DNA of 64,000 bases from Oscillospiraceae bacterium (GTDB lineage Bacteria > Bacillota > Clostridia > Oscillospirales > Oscillospiraceae): NCBI GenBank assembly GCA_902778275.1, contig CACYXE010000006.1, positions 23,282-87,281 on the forward strand, given 5' to 3'. This document shows, one piece after another, positions 1 to 7,360 of this stretch; the stretch's first letter is position 1, and each line of letters opens with the position of its first letter. The notes under the pieces are model-generated. The model saw nothing but the letters and a program-made list of their open reading frames with translations. It made no database searches and was not told the DNA's origin. The translations under genes were made by a program, and so were the position numbers.

Positions 1-365
1 AACAGCCGCTCCCCGGCGGGCAGGGTCAGCCTGGGCAGGGTCCAGCCGATCCGATCCGCCCGGTCGGCCAGGCGCCAGCCGCCCAGGTCCACATCGGTGT
101 CGGAGACGTTGACCAGCTCGATCCAGTCGGAGAAGTCTCCATCCTCGTCCCGGAGCACCGCCCGGTTCTTGGCCATGACCTCGGAGATGCGGATCTTCTC
201 CGCGTCCTGCCGCAGCAGAGGGTCTTCCGTAACGACCGGCGCCGCTTCTGTCTCCGGTTCGGCCGTCTTCTCCCCGCCGCAGGCGGTCAGCAGCAGAAAG
301 CCGATCGCCAGCAGGGCGGCAGCGCCCAGTTTGATGCATATGTTTCCTTTGCCGGGTCCGCCCAT
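1..365 (-). CDS. Lamin-tail-domain (LTD) lipoprotein, C-terminus outside window
   Basis: Only the first 121 codons are visible; the gene runs off the left edge. An in-frame ATG lies 27 bases upstream, but an AGGAGG box sits 6 bases before the ATG at 365, so that start was chosen. The protein has a short N-terminal tail, a hydrophobic stretch (about residues 13-27) and a lipobox LTAC with C29, so it should be a lipid-anchored surface protein. From about residue 57 it reads IRISEVMAKN and then DGDFSDWIELVN and LGGWRLAD, the pattern of the lamin-tail domain. In Clostridia this domain often precedes CotH-type kinase or beta-sandwich domains. What follows here cannot be seen, so a CotH-like spore-coat kinase is only a possibility. 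Confidence 0.75.
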   Translation of the reverse strand, partial: MGGPGKGNICIKLGAAALLAIGFLLLTACGGEKTAEPETEAAPVVTEDPLLRQDAEKIRISEVMAKNRAVLRDEDGDFSDWIELVNVSDTDVDLGGWRLADRADRIGWTLPRLTLPAGERL

Positions 366-395
366 GGCCGCCTCCTGCACGCAGAAATTCATAGT

Positions 396-425
396 ATTAT
401 ACCCCAAAAGCGCCCCCGGTGTCAA
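396..425 (-). promoter_or_regulatory. Promoter of LTD lipoprotein
   Basis: On the minus strand TTGACA is followed after 18 bases by TATAAT, a near-perfect sigma-A promoter about 30 bases upstream of the lipoprotein start. Confidence 0.8.
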
Positions 426-447
426 TGATGTGCCCCGGCTTTTGCTC

Positions 448-476
448 TTGCGCGATCAGATCCGGGCGGGTATAAT
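448..476 (+). promoter_or_regulatory. Promoter of DUF2461 gene
   Basis: TTGCGC, 17 bases, then TATAAT, ending 30 bases before the ATG at 507. It is divergent from the lipoprotein promoter, and the two -35 boxes are about 22 bases apart. Confidence 0.7.
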
Positions 477-506
477 AACAGGGACGTTTCAGAAAGAGGG
501 TTCACT

Positions 507-1190
507 ATGTTCAAGGGATTTACGAAAGAGACCAGCGATTTTCTGTGGGAGCTGAGCTTCCACAACGAACGGCCCTGGTTTTTGGAACACAAGGAGCAGT
601 TCGAGCGCTGCCTGAACCAGCCCTTCAGGGACCTGGCCCGGGAGACGGCGGCGCTGATGGAGGAGCGCTGGCCCCAGATAGACTGGCGCGTCCACATCTC
701 CCGCATCTACCGGGACGCCCGGCGGCTCTTTGGCCGGGGGCCTTACAAGGACCACCTGTGGTTCACCGTCTCCGACGGGGACCCCCATTCCATGGGCCCC
801 GCCTTCTGGTTCGAGATCGGTCCCGCGGTGTACAGCTACGGCATGGGCTTCTGGGACCCGCCCCCTGCGGAGATGGACTTCTTCCGCCGCAGCATCGACG
901 CAAACCCCGCCCGCTTTGAGCGGCTGGCATCGGATCTGGCCCGGCGCAGGGGGCTGCGCCTGGGCGGCCCGGAGTACAAGCGGCCCAAGGGCGACCTGGG
1001 TCCGGCGATCAATCCCTGGTACAACCGCCGCTATCTCTTCGTGGAGAGCGAGCACGACTTCGGCGGGGACGCGCTGAGCGCCGGGCTGCCCAAAAAGCTG
1101 CTCAGCGCCTACGAAAAGCTCATGCCCATGTATGCGTATTTGATGGAGGTCCACCGGGGCTACGGCCAAAGTGTTGAGGAAAAACAATAA
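507..1190 (+). CDS. DUF2461 family protein
   Basis: The 227-residue protein matches the DUF2461 (TIGR02453) pattern along its length. It has FTKETSDFLWELSFHNERPWFLEHK at the N-terminus (broken here as FTKETSDFLW and HNERPWFLEHK), a conserved arginine region ISRIYRDARR near residues 65-75, GPYKDHLWF, and a tryptophan/tyrosine-rich centre. Length agrees with the family (210-230 residues). The family is common and soluble, and its biochemical role is unknown. An AGAGGG box precedes the ATG. The gene stands alone between its own promoter and a terminator, so context gives no hint of function. Confidence 0.85.
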   Translation: MFKGFTKETSDFLWELSFHNERPWFLEHKEQFERCLNQPFRDLARETAALMEERWPQIDWRVHISRIYRDARRLFGRGPYKDHLWFTVSDGDPHSMGPAFWFEIGPAVYSYGMGFWDPPPAEMDFFRRSIDANPARFERLASDLARRRGLRLGGPEYKRPKGDLGPAINPWYNRRYLFVESEHDFGGDALSAGLPKKLLSAYEKLMPMYAYLMEVHRGYGQSVEEKQ

Positions 1191-1200
1191 GTACAAAAAA

Positions 1201-1227
1201 CAAGGCTGCCGGATTTCGGCAGCCTTG
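1201..1227 (-). terminator. Intrinsic terminator between DUF2461 gene and small-protein gene
   Basis: An 11-bp stem (arms 1201-1211 and 1217-1227) with a 5-base loop. On the minus strand it is followed by six T (1200-1195), so it ends the small gene at 1245. On the plus strand it is followed by a looser T-rich stretch and probably serves DUF2461 as well. Confidence 0.85.
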
Positions 1228-1244
1228 TCCCATATTTTGCTTTT

Positions 1245-1454
1245 TTACAGGGCCTCGATGGCTTCCTGTACCTTCTTGGCCATATCCTCGGGCACGATCT
1301 TCTTGCTGACGACCAGATTGAAGATCTCACCGCAGGTCTTCTTGTTGAAGGGCAGTCTGGGCACCTTCATCAGTTGCGGCGCGTACTGCTCGATGATCGC
1401 CACGCATTGGGGATTGCTGAAGCACTCTTTCACGGTCATGTTTTTGAAATCCAT
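1245..1454 (-). CDS. Small conserved helical protein, function unknown
   Basis: A 69-residue protein beginning MDFKNMTVKE. A longer start seven codons upstream exists, but AAGGAGA lies 6 bases before the ATG at 1454. The sequence has the form 'MTVKECFSNP..VAIIEQYAP..MKVP', a short predicted helical module. Similar modules occur in Clostridia as free small proteins and, I believe, as C-terminal tails of sugar transporters and glycosidases. That comparison is from memory and not verified. Two cysteines (C17, C41) are present, with no signal peptide or membrane segment. It has its own promoter inside the end of the neighbouring FAD gene. No function can be assigned. Confidence 0.7.
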   Translation of the reverse strand: MDFKNMTVKECFSNPQCVAIIEQYAPQLMKVPRLPFNKKTCGEIFNLVVSKKIVPEDMAKKVQEAIEAL

Positions 1455-1508
1455 ATCGGTTCTCCTTTTTCTCATATTGTCCGTCGGCGGTCCCCGCCTC
1501 TTGGCTGT

Positions 1509-1537
1509 ATTGTATCACAGCGGCCCCGCCGCGTCAA
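1509..1537 (-). promoter_or_regulatory. Promoter of the 69-residue protein gene
   Basis: TTGACG, 17 bases, TACAAT on the minus strand. The -35 box lies within the last codons of the FAD gene and the -10 box just after its stop codon. Confidence 0.7.
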
Positions 1538-3119
1538 TTGCCAGCGCCCGCAGCACCGCCTCGGCGCAGCGCATCCCGTCCACCGCGGCGGAGGAGATGC
1601 CCCCGGCGTAGCCCGCGCCCTCGCCGCAGGGGTAGAGCCCCGTGATCTCGGAGCTCAGGTCCCGCCCCCGCAGGATCCGCACCGGGGAAGAGGAACGGGT
1701 CTCCGGGCCGGTCAGCACCGCGTCGGGTGCGTCGAAGCCCCGGAGCTTTTTTCCCAGGGCGGGCAGCGCCCGCTCCAGTACGCCGGTGATCCGGGGCGGC
1801 AGGAGCGTATGCAGGTCGCACCAGACCACCCCGGGCCGGTAGCTGGGCTGTACCGTGCCGGGGCCCGTGCTGGCCCGGCCCGCCAGAAAGTCCTCTACCC
1901 GCTGGGCCGGCGCCCGGTAATCCCCGCCGCCCAGGGCGTAGGCCGCCCGCTCGATCTGCCGCTGCCAGCGCATGCCGCCCAGCGCGTCCCTGTCCGGGAA
2001 GTCCTCGGTGTGCAGGGTCACCAGCAGGGCCGCATTGGCGTTCTCCCCGTCCCGCCGGGAATAACTCATGCCGTTGGTGACCACGCCCCCTTCCTCCGAG
2101 GCCGCGGCGAAGACCTCCCCGCCGGGGCACATACAGAAGGTATAGGCGCTGCCGCCGTCGGGCAGGTGCACGTTCAGAGAATAGTCCGCCGCGGGCAGGC
2201 TGCCCCGCTCCCGGCCGTACTGGGCCCGGTCGATGTCCGCCTGCCGGTGCTCGATGCGCACGCCCATGGAAAAGGGCTTGGGCTCCATGGGCACACCCTG
2301 GCTGTGCAGGGTCTCAAAGGTGTCCCGGGCGGAGTGACCGATGGCCAGGATCAGCCTGTCGCAGTCCAGCCGACGCAGTCCGGCGCTGTCGCGGACTTCC
2401 ACGCCGCGCAGGGCGCCGTCCTCGATCCGCAGCCGCTCCAGCCGGGTGCCGAACAGCACCTTCCCGCCCAGAGAGACGATCTCCCGCCGCAGGCTCTGCA
2501 CCACGTCCACCAGGATGTCCGTGCCGATGTGGGGCCTGGCCTCGTACAAAATGCTCTCCGGCGCACCGTGGGCGGCAAACTCCTCCAGCACGAAGTGCAG
2601 GCGGCTGTCGTGGATGCCGGTGTTCAGCTTCCCGTCGGAAAAGGTCCCGGCGCCGCCCTCGCCGAACTGCACGTTGTTTTCCGTGTCCAGGGGGCCGCCG
2701 CCACGAAAGGCCTCCACCGCCCTGCGGCGTGTCAAAGCGTCCTGCCCCCGCTCGATAACAACAGGCATGGCCCCGGCCCGGGCCAGTACCAGCGCAGCAA
2801 ACATGCCCGCCGGGCCGAAGCCCACCACCACCGGCGGCTTCTCCGCCCTCACCCTGGGGATGGCGTAGACCGGCGGCTCGTAGGCGCTCACATCGCCGCC
2901 CTTTGCCCGGCGCAGCAGCGCCGCCTCGCCGCCGCGCAGCGAGACCGCCACGGCGCACACATAGTGCAGGTCGTCTTTCTTCCGGGCGTCCAGGGATTTT
3001 TTGATGAGCTTCCACTCTATGATCTGCTCCGGGGAGACCCGGAGCTTTTTTGCCGCTCTCTGGGGCAGGGCCTCGATTTTTTCCTCCGCCCCCAGGCGGA
3101 GATTGCGGATCAGGATCAT
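1515..3119 (-). CDS. FAD-dependent dehydrogenase (COG2509 family)
   Basis: A 534-residue soluble flavoprotein of the COG2509 type. The first 90 residues form the family's N-terminal domain (MILIRNLRLG...). A Rossmann dinucleotide motif VVVGFGPAG follows (GFGPAG at 100-105), then ENNVQFGEGGAGTFSDGKLNT, a hallmark of this family (GEGGAGTFSDGKL), and a C-terminal FAD-contacting GLYPCGEGAGYAGG. The substrate of the family is not known. The start at 3119 was preferred over an in-frame ATG 42 bases upstream because GGGGAGG lies 8 bases before it. The ATG overlaps the stop of the upstream gene (ATGA), indicating translational coupling in the asparaginase operon. Confidence 0.88.
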   Translation of the reverse strand: MILIRNLRLGAEEKIEALPQRAAKKLRVSPEQIIEWKLIKKSLDARKKDDLHYVCAVAVSLRGGEAALLRRAKGGDVSAYEPPVYAIPRVRAEKPPVVVGFGPAGMFAALVLARAGAMPVVIERGQDALTRRRAVEAFRGGGPLDTENNVQFGEGGAGTFSDGKLNTGIHDSRLHFVLEEFAAHGAPESILYEARPHIGTDILVDVVQSLRREIVSLGGKVLFGTRLERLRIEDGALRGVEVRDSAGLRRLDCDRLILAIGHSARDTFETLHSQGVPMEPKPFSMGVRIEHRQADIDRAQYGRERGSLPAADYSLNVHLPDGGSAYTFCMCPGGEVFAAASEEGGVVTNGMSYSRRDGENANAALLVTLHTEDFPDRDALGGMRWQRQIERAAYALGGGDYRAPAQRVEDFLAGRASTGPGTVQPSYRPGVVWCDLHTLLPPRITGVLERALPALGKKLRGFDAPDAVLTGPETRSSSPVRILRGRDLSSEITGLYPCGEGAGYAGGISSAAVDGMRCAEAVLRALAIDAAGPL

Positions 3120-4324
3120 GTCCCCAGCCTCCCCGCCAGGCGGCCGCTGGCCCAGGCCCACTGCAGGTTGTAGCCCCCGCAGTCCCCGTCCACGTCCAGC
3201 ACCTCGCCGCAGAGGAACAACCCCGGCACGAACCAGCTTTCCAGGGTCTCCGGATTCACCCCCGCCGTGCGGATGCCGCCGGCGGTGACCTGGGCGCTGT
3301 CCAGGCCGCCGGTGCCCGTCACGTCCAGGCTGAAGTCCTTGGCCGCCGCGGCCAGCCGCCCCAGCGCGGCGTCGTCCAGGCCGCCCAGGGGCTGCCCGGC
3401 GCGGATCCCCGCGTATTTGACCAGCATGCGGCCCAAGCGGTTGTGGAGCATGCCGGTGAAAAGCTCCGCCGCGTCCAGCTCGGGATACTCCTCCCGACGC
3501 TTACGCAGCAGGGCGAACACTTCTTTCTCATCCTGGGGCAACAGGTCCATGTGCAGCCGCAGGCCCTCCCCGCCGGTGGACGCCGCCCGGGAGATGTCAA
3601 AGACCGCAGGGCCGGAGACCCCGGTCTCGGTAAACTGGATCTCGCCCCGGCTCTCCGCCAGGGCCGCGCCGCCGCCTGTCAGGCGCAGCGCCCCCTGGAC
3701 CCGCACGCCCTTCAGCGCCCGGGGATACTCCGCCGCGGTGTGGACCGGCACCAGCGCCGGGTAAAGCCCCGTGCGCTTGTGGCCCAGGGCCTTCAGCAGC
3801 TCATAGCCGTCGGTCACGCCGCCCAGCTTTCCGCCGGCGGCGCCGCCGCAGGCCACGATCAGCTTATCGGCGCGGAGACTGCCCGCGTCGGTGACGACGG
3901 TGAAGCCCTCCTTCTCCCGCCGCAGCTCCCGGGCCGGGCAGGCCGTCCGCTGCTCCACGCCCGCCCGGTCCAGGGCCAGACGCAGCACGTCCAGCACGGA
4001 GTTGGCGGAGTTGGAAAGCGGATACACCCGTCCGCCGTACTCGGTAACGGTCAGCAGCCCCAGGCCGTGAAAAAAGCGCAGGGTGTCCGCCGGCGTGAAC
4101 GCTTCCAGGGCGGGCCGGGCAAAGGCCGGGTCCTCCCCGTGGTAGTTTTCCGTCGCGGCCCCGGTGTTGGTCAGGTTGCAGCGGCCGTTGCCGGTGGCCA
4201 GCAGCTTGCGCCCGATGCGCTGCTGCCGCTCCAGCAGGATCACGTGATTGTTCTTGTCCTCCGCAGCGGTGAGAGCGGCCATCAGGCCGGAGGCGCCGCC
4301 GCCTATGATCACAACAGTGTTCAT
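3116..4324 (-). CDS. HI0933/BaiN-type FAD-binding oxidoreductase
   Basis: 402 residues with an N-terminal FAD-binding motif VVIIGGGASGLMAA, the family signature GRKLLATGNGRCNLTN near residues 38-53, an internal insert domain, and a C-terminal FLCGEVLDVDGDCGGYNLQWAWASG that contacts FAD (cut here to its core GEVLDVDGDCGGYNLQ). These mark the HI0933 family (aminoacetone-oxidase-like; the bile-acid enzyme BaiN belongs to it). Most members have no proven substrate, so no symbol is given. It sits 3 bases after the asparaginase stop and overlaps the next FAD gene by 4 bases. The three form one operon, although a shared pathway is not evident. Confidence 0.88.
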   Translation of the reverse strand: MNTVVIIGGGASGLMAALTAAEDKNNHVILLERQQRIGRKLLATGNGRCNLTNTGAATENYHGEDPAFARPALEAFTPADTLRFFHGLGLLTVTEYGGRVYPLSNSANSVLDVLRLALDRAGVEQRTACPARELRREKEGFTVVTDAGSLRADKLIVACGGAAGGKLGGVTDGYELLKALGHKRTGLYPALVPVHTAAEYPRALKGVRVQGALRLTGGGAALAESRGEIQFTETGVSGPAVFDISRAASTGGEGLRLHMDLLPQDEKEVFALLRKRREEYPELDAAELFTGMLHNRLGRMLVKYAGIRAGQPLGGLDDAALGRLAAAAKDFSLDVTGTGGLDSAQVTAGGIRTAGVNPETLESWFVPGLFLCGEVLDVDGDCGGYNLQWAWASGRLAGRLGT

Positions 4325-4327
4325 CGC

Positions 4328-5326
4328 TTATCCTCTGTACAGAATGTCGTGGGCCACGGGGCTGTAGAACAGGCGGTTCACTTCCCCCGGCTCCTTTGTC
4401 TGGCCCAGGATCCACATGATCTTGGCGAAGGCCGCCTCCGTGGTCATGTCGTAGGCCTCCAGCACATGGGGGTCGTCCTTGAGCCGGTGGCCCACCTGGT
4501 ACACCGACAGGTCCGAGCCCTCGTTCTGCACCTGGGTGGTCACCACCAGGAACTTGCCCCGCTCCGTGTAGCGGCGCACCACCTCAAACAGCTTGTCGTC
4601 GCTGTAGGAGGGCAGGCCGCCCACGCCGAAGCACTCGATCACCAGGGCGTCCTTCCGCTCCAGCATGAATTCCAGCAGTTCGAAGTCCGTGCCCGGCACC
4701 ATCTTGATCAGGCCCACCTTCTCATCCAAAGTCTCATAGAAGCGGGGCTGGGCTTCCCGCTCCGGGCGGATGTAGCACAGCATCTGCCGGTCGTGGAGGG
4801 TGGCCAGGTCCGGGTAGTTGATGCTGGAAAAGGCCGCGAAGCTCTTGGAGCAGGTCTTGCGGGCCCGGGTGCCCAGGATGACCCGGCCGCTGAACACGAT
4901 GCACACCCCGGCCAGCTCCTCCGAGCAGGCGCAGATAAAGGCGTCGGTCAGGTTCAGCTTGGAGTCGGTGGAGTCGTAATTGATGGGCTTCTGGGCCCCG
5001 GTAAGCACGATGGGCTTGTCCGCCCCCTGCGCCAGATAGGACAGGGCAGCCGCCGTGTAGGCCATGGTGTCGGTGCCGTGGCTGATGACAAAGCCGTCAT
5101 AGCGGTCGTAGTTCTCCCGCAGGGCCCTGGTGACCCCCAGCCAGTGGGCGGGGGTGATGTTGGTGCTGTCGATGTTGTACAGGGAAATGCAGTCCACCTG
5201 GCAGAGCTCCGAGATATACGGCACATAGCGCAGCAGCTGCGCGGGCGTCAGCTCCGGGGTCAGCCCCTCCGGCGTCATCTCCGAGGCGATGGTCCCGCCG
5301 GTGCCCAGCATCAGGATCTTTTTCAA
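4328..5326 (-). CDS. ansA: Type I L-asparaginase (TTG start)
   Basis: A 332-residue cytoplasmic asparaginase that hydrolyses asparagine to aspartate and ammonia. Both active-site motifs are present: GTGGTIAS at residues 8-15 (nucleophilic T12) and SHGTDTMAYTA with T85-D86. There is no signal peptide, which fits the cytoplasmic type I enzyme. The reading frame is open to an ATG 27 bases further up. However, AGGAGG is placed 7 bases before a TTG at 5326, and the protein then begins KKILMLGTGG as in homologues, so TTG was chosen. It is first gene of a three-gene operon with two flavoproteins. Confidence 0.92.
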   Translation of the reverse strand: MKKILMLGTGGTIASEMTPEGLTPELTPAQLLRYVPYISELCQVDCISLYNIDSTNITPAHWLGVTRALRENYDRYDGFVISHGTDTMAYTAAALSYLAQGADKPIVLTGAQKPINYDSTDSKLNLTDAFICACSEELAGVCIVFSGRVILGTRARKTCSKSFAAFSSINYPDLATLHDRQMLCYIRPEREAQPRFYETLDEKVGLIKMVPGTDFELLEFMLERKDALVIECFGVGGLPSYSDDKLFEVVRRYTERGKFLVVTTQVQNEGSDLSVYQVGHRLKDDPHVLEAYDMTTEAAFAKIMWILGQTKEPGEVNRLFYSPVAHDILYRG

Positions 5327-5367
5327 GGCGCGCCCTCCTCTCCGATACAACAATTATTTATACGATC

Positions 5368-5396
5368 ATTATAGCAAGCGGCCCTGCGCATTTCAA
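5368..5396 (-). promoter_or_regulatory. Promoter of the asparaginase operon
   Basis: TTGAAA, 17 bases, TATAAT on the minus strand, about 42 bases upstream of the TTG start. The -35 element lies inside the loop of the upstream gene's terminator hairpin, so promoter and terminator overlap. Confidence 0.8.
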
Positions 5397-5408
5397 GCAC
5401 AGGGCCGC
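5378..5408 (-). terminator. Hairpin after the alpha-glucosidase gene
   Basis: A GC-rich stem of 9-12 bp (outer arms 5378-5386 and 5400-5408, extended by three pairs including one G-T). It lies 13 bases beyond the alpha-glucosidase stop on the minus strand. The following tract (TTGCTATAAT) is only weakly T-rich, so termination may be partial. Confidence 0.6.
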
Positions 5409-5420
5409 GTCGTATGTTCT

Positions 5421-7091
5421 TTACACTTCCAGCACCAGGAACTGGAAGCCCTCCAGGTGGACAAGGTCTCCCTCCTGCTTCAGCTCCTGGAGATTGTTCA
5501 GCAGCACCGCCTTGACAGGACCGGGCAGAGGCATGTCCTGGGCCTCCTTCTGGAAGTTGCCCGCCACCAGCAGGGTCCTCTCCCCCTTGCGATAGTAGGC
5601 CATCAGGTTCTCCTGCTCCGGACGGTAGGGCAGCGTTTCGCCGTAGACCACGGTCTCGGCGTAGGTCTCGCTCCTGCGCAGGGCGATCAGCGCCCGGTAG
5701 AAGTGATAGACCGAATCGGCGCGGCCGCGCTGCTCGGCCAGGTTGATGCGCGTATAGTTGGGATTCAGCGGCAGCCAGGGCGTCCCTGTGGTGAAGCCCG
5801 CGCCGGGGCCGCCGTCCCACTGCACAGGGGTGCGGGCGTTGTCCCGGGAGAAGGGCGCCACGGCGGCCAGAGCCTCCGCATCTGTCAGCCCCGCGCGCCG
5901 GGCCACCCGGTACTCGTCCAGGGTGTTGATGTCGTCCACCTGGGCGATATCGGTAAATACGGTGTTTTCCATGCCGATCTCCTGGCCCTGATACAGGAAG
6001 GGCAGGCCCCGCAGCATAAAGTTCAAGCCGCCCAGCATCTTCTTGGCCGTCTCGCTGTGTTCGCCTTCCGGCAGATAGTGGGAGACGCCCCGGGGCTCGT
6101 CGTGGTTTTCGATGATGTTGGACAGAAAGCCCACGCCCGCGCTGCGCGCCTGGGCGCCGAAGCAGGCGGCCTTGTACTCCTCCGCGGTGGGGCAGCGCCA
6201 GGCGTACCAGCCCCGGGGGTCCCTGGCCAGCACATGCTCGGCGAAGTCGAACATGCTGGAAAAATAGCCGTCGTCCCCGATGATCAGCGGCAGGTCCCCG
6301 GTCTTCTCGTCAAAGACCTCGCCCACGGAAAAAGCGTCGTACCGGCGGAAGGTCTCCTCCGCCATCTCCCTGAGGAAGACGTTCACGCCCTCCGCCTTCT
6401 CCAGCATCCGCCGGATGGCGCAGAGGCCGTCGTCCCGGTCCGCCGGGAAGTCCTGGAAGGGCAGCAGCTTCTTGATGTTGATGATGGCGTCGATCCGGAA
6501 GCCGCCCAGGCCCTTGTCCAGCCACCAGTTGATCATCTTGTACACTTCCCGCCGCAGCTCGGGGTTTTCCCAGTTCAGGTCCGGCTGCTTCTTGTGGAAG
6601 GCGTGGAAGTAGATCTTGTCCGTGTGGCCGGGCAGCAGGTCCCAGCAGGGGCCGCCGAAATAGCTGCGCCAGTTGCAGGGCAGCTTCTCCCCCTCGTGCC
6701 AGTCCCGGATATAAAAGAATTGGCCGTAATAACCGTCCGGGTCCTCGCAGGCCTTCCGGAACCACTCGTGCTCATCGGAGCAGTGATTGACCACCAGGTC
6801 CATGACGATGGAGATCCCCCGGCGCTTGCCCTCGGCGATCAGCTCGTCCATGTCCGCCATGGTGCCGAAGCGCGGGTCTATATTATAATAGTCGGAAATG
6901 TCGTAGCCCTGGTCGGCCAGGGGCGAGCAGTAGACCGGGGACAGCCACACGATCTCCACGCCCAGTTCCTGCAGATAGTCCAGCTTTCCGATCACGCCCC
7001 GCAGGTCGCCGATGCCGTCGCCGTTGCTGTCGCAAAAGCTCTTGGGATAGATCTGATAGGCCGTCTTTCCGTGCCACCATTTGCGCTTCAT
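5421..7091 (-). CDS. malL: GH13 alpha-glucosidase (oligo-1,6-glucosidase/maltase type)
   Basis: A 556-residue cytoplasmic GH13 subfamily-31-like enzyme that releases glucose from short alpha-glucosides. The four conserved regions are visible: DLVVNH (98-103), GFRIDAI with nucleophile D201, SVGEVF with acid/base E258, and NIIENHDEPR with transition-state D331; QPDLNWENPEL is also typical. The residue after the nucleophile is alanine. In characterised relatives valine here goes with alpha-1,6 preference and alanine or threonine with alpha-1,4, so maltose-type substrates are inferred. AGGAGG lies 8 bases before the ATG. It is divergent from the sugar ABC operon and probably co-regulated with it. 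Confidence 0.92.
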   Translation of the reverse strand: MKRKWWHGKTAYQIYPKSFCDSNGDGIGDLRGVIGKLDYLQELGVEIVWLSPVYCSPLADQGYDISDYYNIDPRFGTMADMDELIAEGKRRGISIVMDLVVNHCSDEHEWFRKACEDPDGYYGQFFYIRDWHEGEKLPCNWRSYFGGPCWDLLPGHTDKIYFHAFHKKQPDLNWENPELRREVYKMINWWLDKGLGGFRIDAIINIKKLLPFQDFPADRDDGLCAIRRMLEKAEGVNVFLREMAEETFRRYDAFSVGEVFDEKTGDLPLIIGDDGYFSSMFDFAEHVLARDPRGWYAWRCPTAEEYKAACFGAQARSAGVGFLSNIIENHDEPRGVSHYLPEGEHSETAKKMLGGLNFMLRGLPFLYQGQEIGMENTVFTDIAQVDDINTLDEYRVARRAGLTDAEALAAVAPFSRDNARTPVQWDGGPGAGFTTGTPWLPLNPNYTRINLAEQRGRADSVYHFYRALIALRRSETYAETVVYGETLPYRPEQENLMAYYRKGERTLLVAGNFQKEAQDMPLPGPVKAVLLNNLQELKQEGDLVHLEGFQFLVLEV

Positions 7092-7131
7092 TTTCGTATC
7101 CTCCTATGTTGACATCCTTTGTGCGTGCGTC

Positions 7132-7160
7132 ATTGTACAGGATTCCCACGAAACTTGCAA
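7132..7160 (-). promoter_or_regulatory. Promoter of alpha-glucosidase gene
   Basis: TTGCAA, 17 bases, TACAAT on the minus strand, about 40 bases upstream of the start codon. Confidence 0.75.
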
Positions 7161-7215
7161 CCTTTATTTTCAATTTTATGCAATGATTTTTTGCTTGGGC
7201 ATTTGTACTATATTT

Positions 7216-7253
7216 TTGAATGCGCTTTCGTTCAAAACGCCCATTTTGGGCGT
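7216..7253. promoter_or_regulatory. Two inverted repeats in the divergent malL/ABC promoter region
   Basis: 7237-7253 is an exact inverted repeat (ACGCCCA, 3-base centre, TGGGCGT). Directly before it, 7216-7235 is an imperfect one with TTGAA and TTCAA ends. Both lie between the two divergent promoters, ending 15 bases before the -35 box of the ABC operon, a suitable place for an activator or repressor site. The binding protein is unknown; the AraC-type regulator at 15155 or a LacI-type protein elsewhere are candidates. Confidence 0.5.
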
Positions 7254-7268
7254 ATCCAACAAAATGCT

Positions 7269-7297
7269 TTGCTTTTGGGAGTGCAAAGTGATAGAAT
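7269..7297 (+). promoter_or_regulatory. Promoter of the maltose ABC transporter operon
   Basis: TTGCTT, 17 bases, TAGAAT, about 63 bases upstream of the binding-protein ATG. Confidence 0.7.
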
Positions 7298-7360
7298 TAA
7301 CACACCAATGGGGGTTTCAATCCTCATTGGAAAATTTCATGAAAAAGTGAGGAAAAGCAA

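Noticed and set aside
3050-7112. Long plus-strand open frames (774 and 607 codons)
   Set aside because: Antisense to the HI0933 protein, asparaginase and alpha-glucosidase genes; no ribosome site or recognisable domain.
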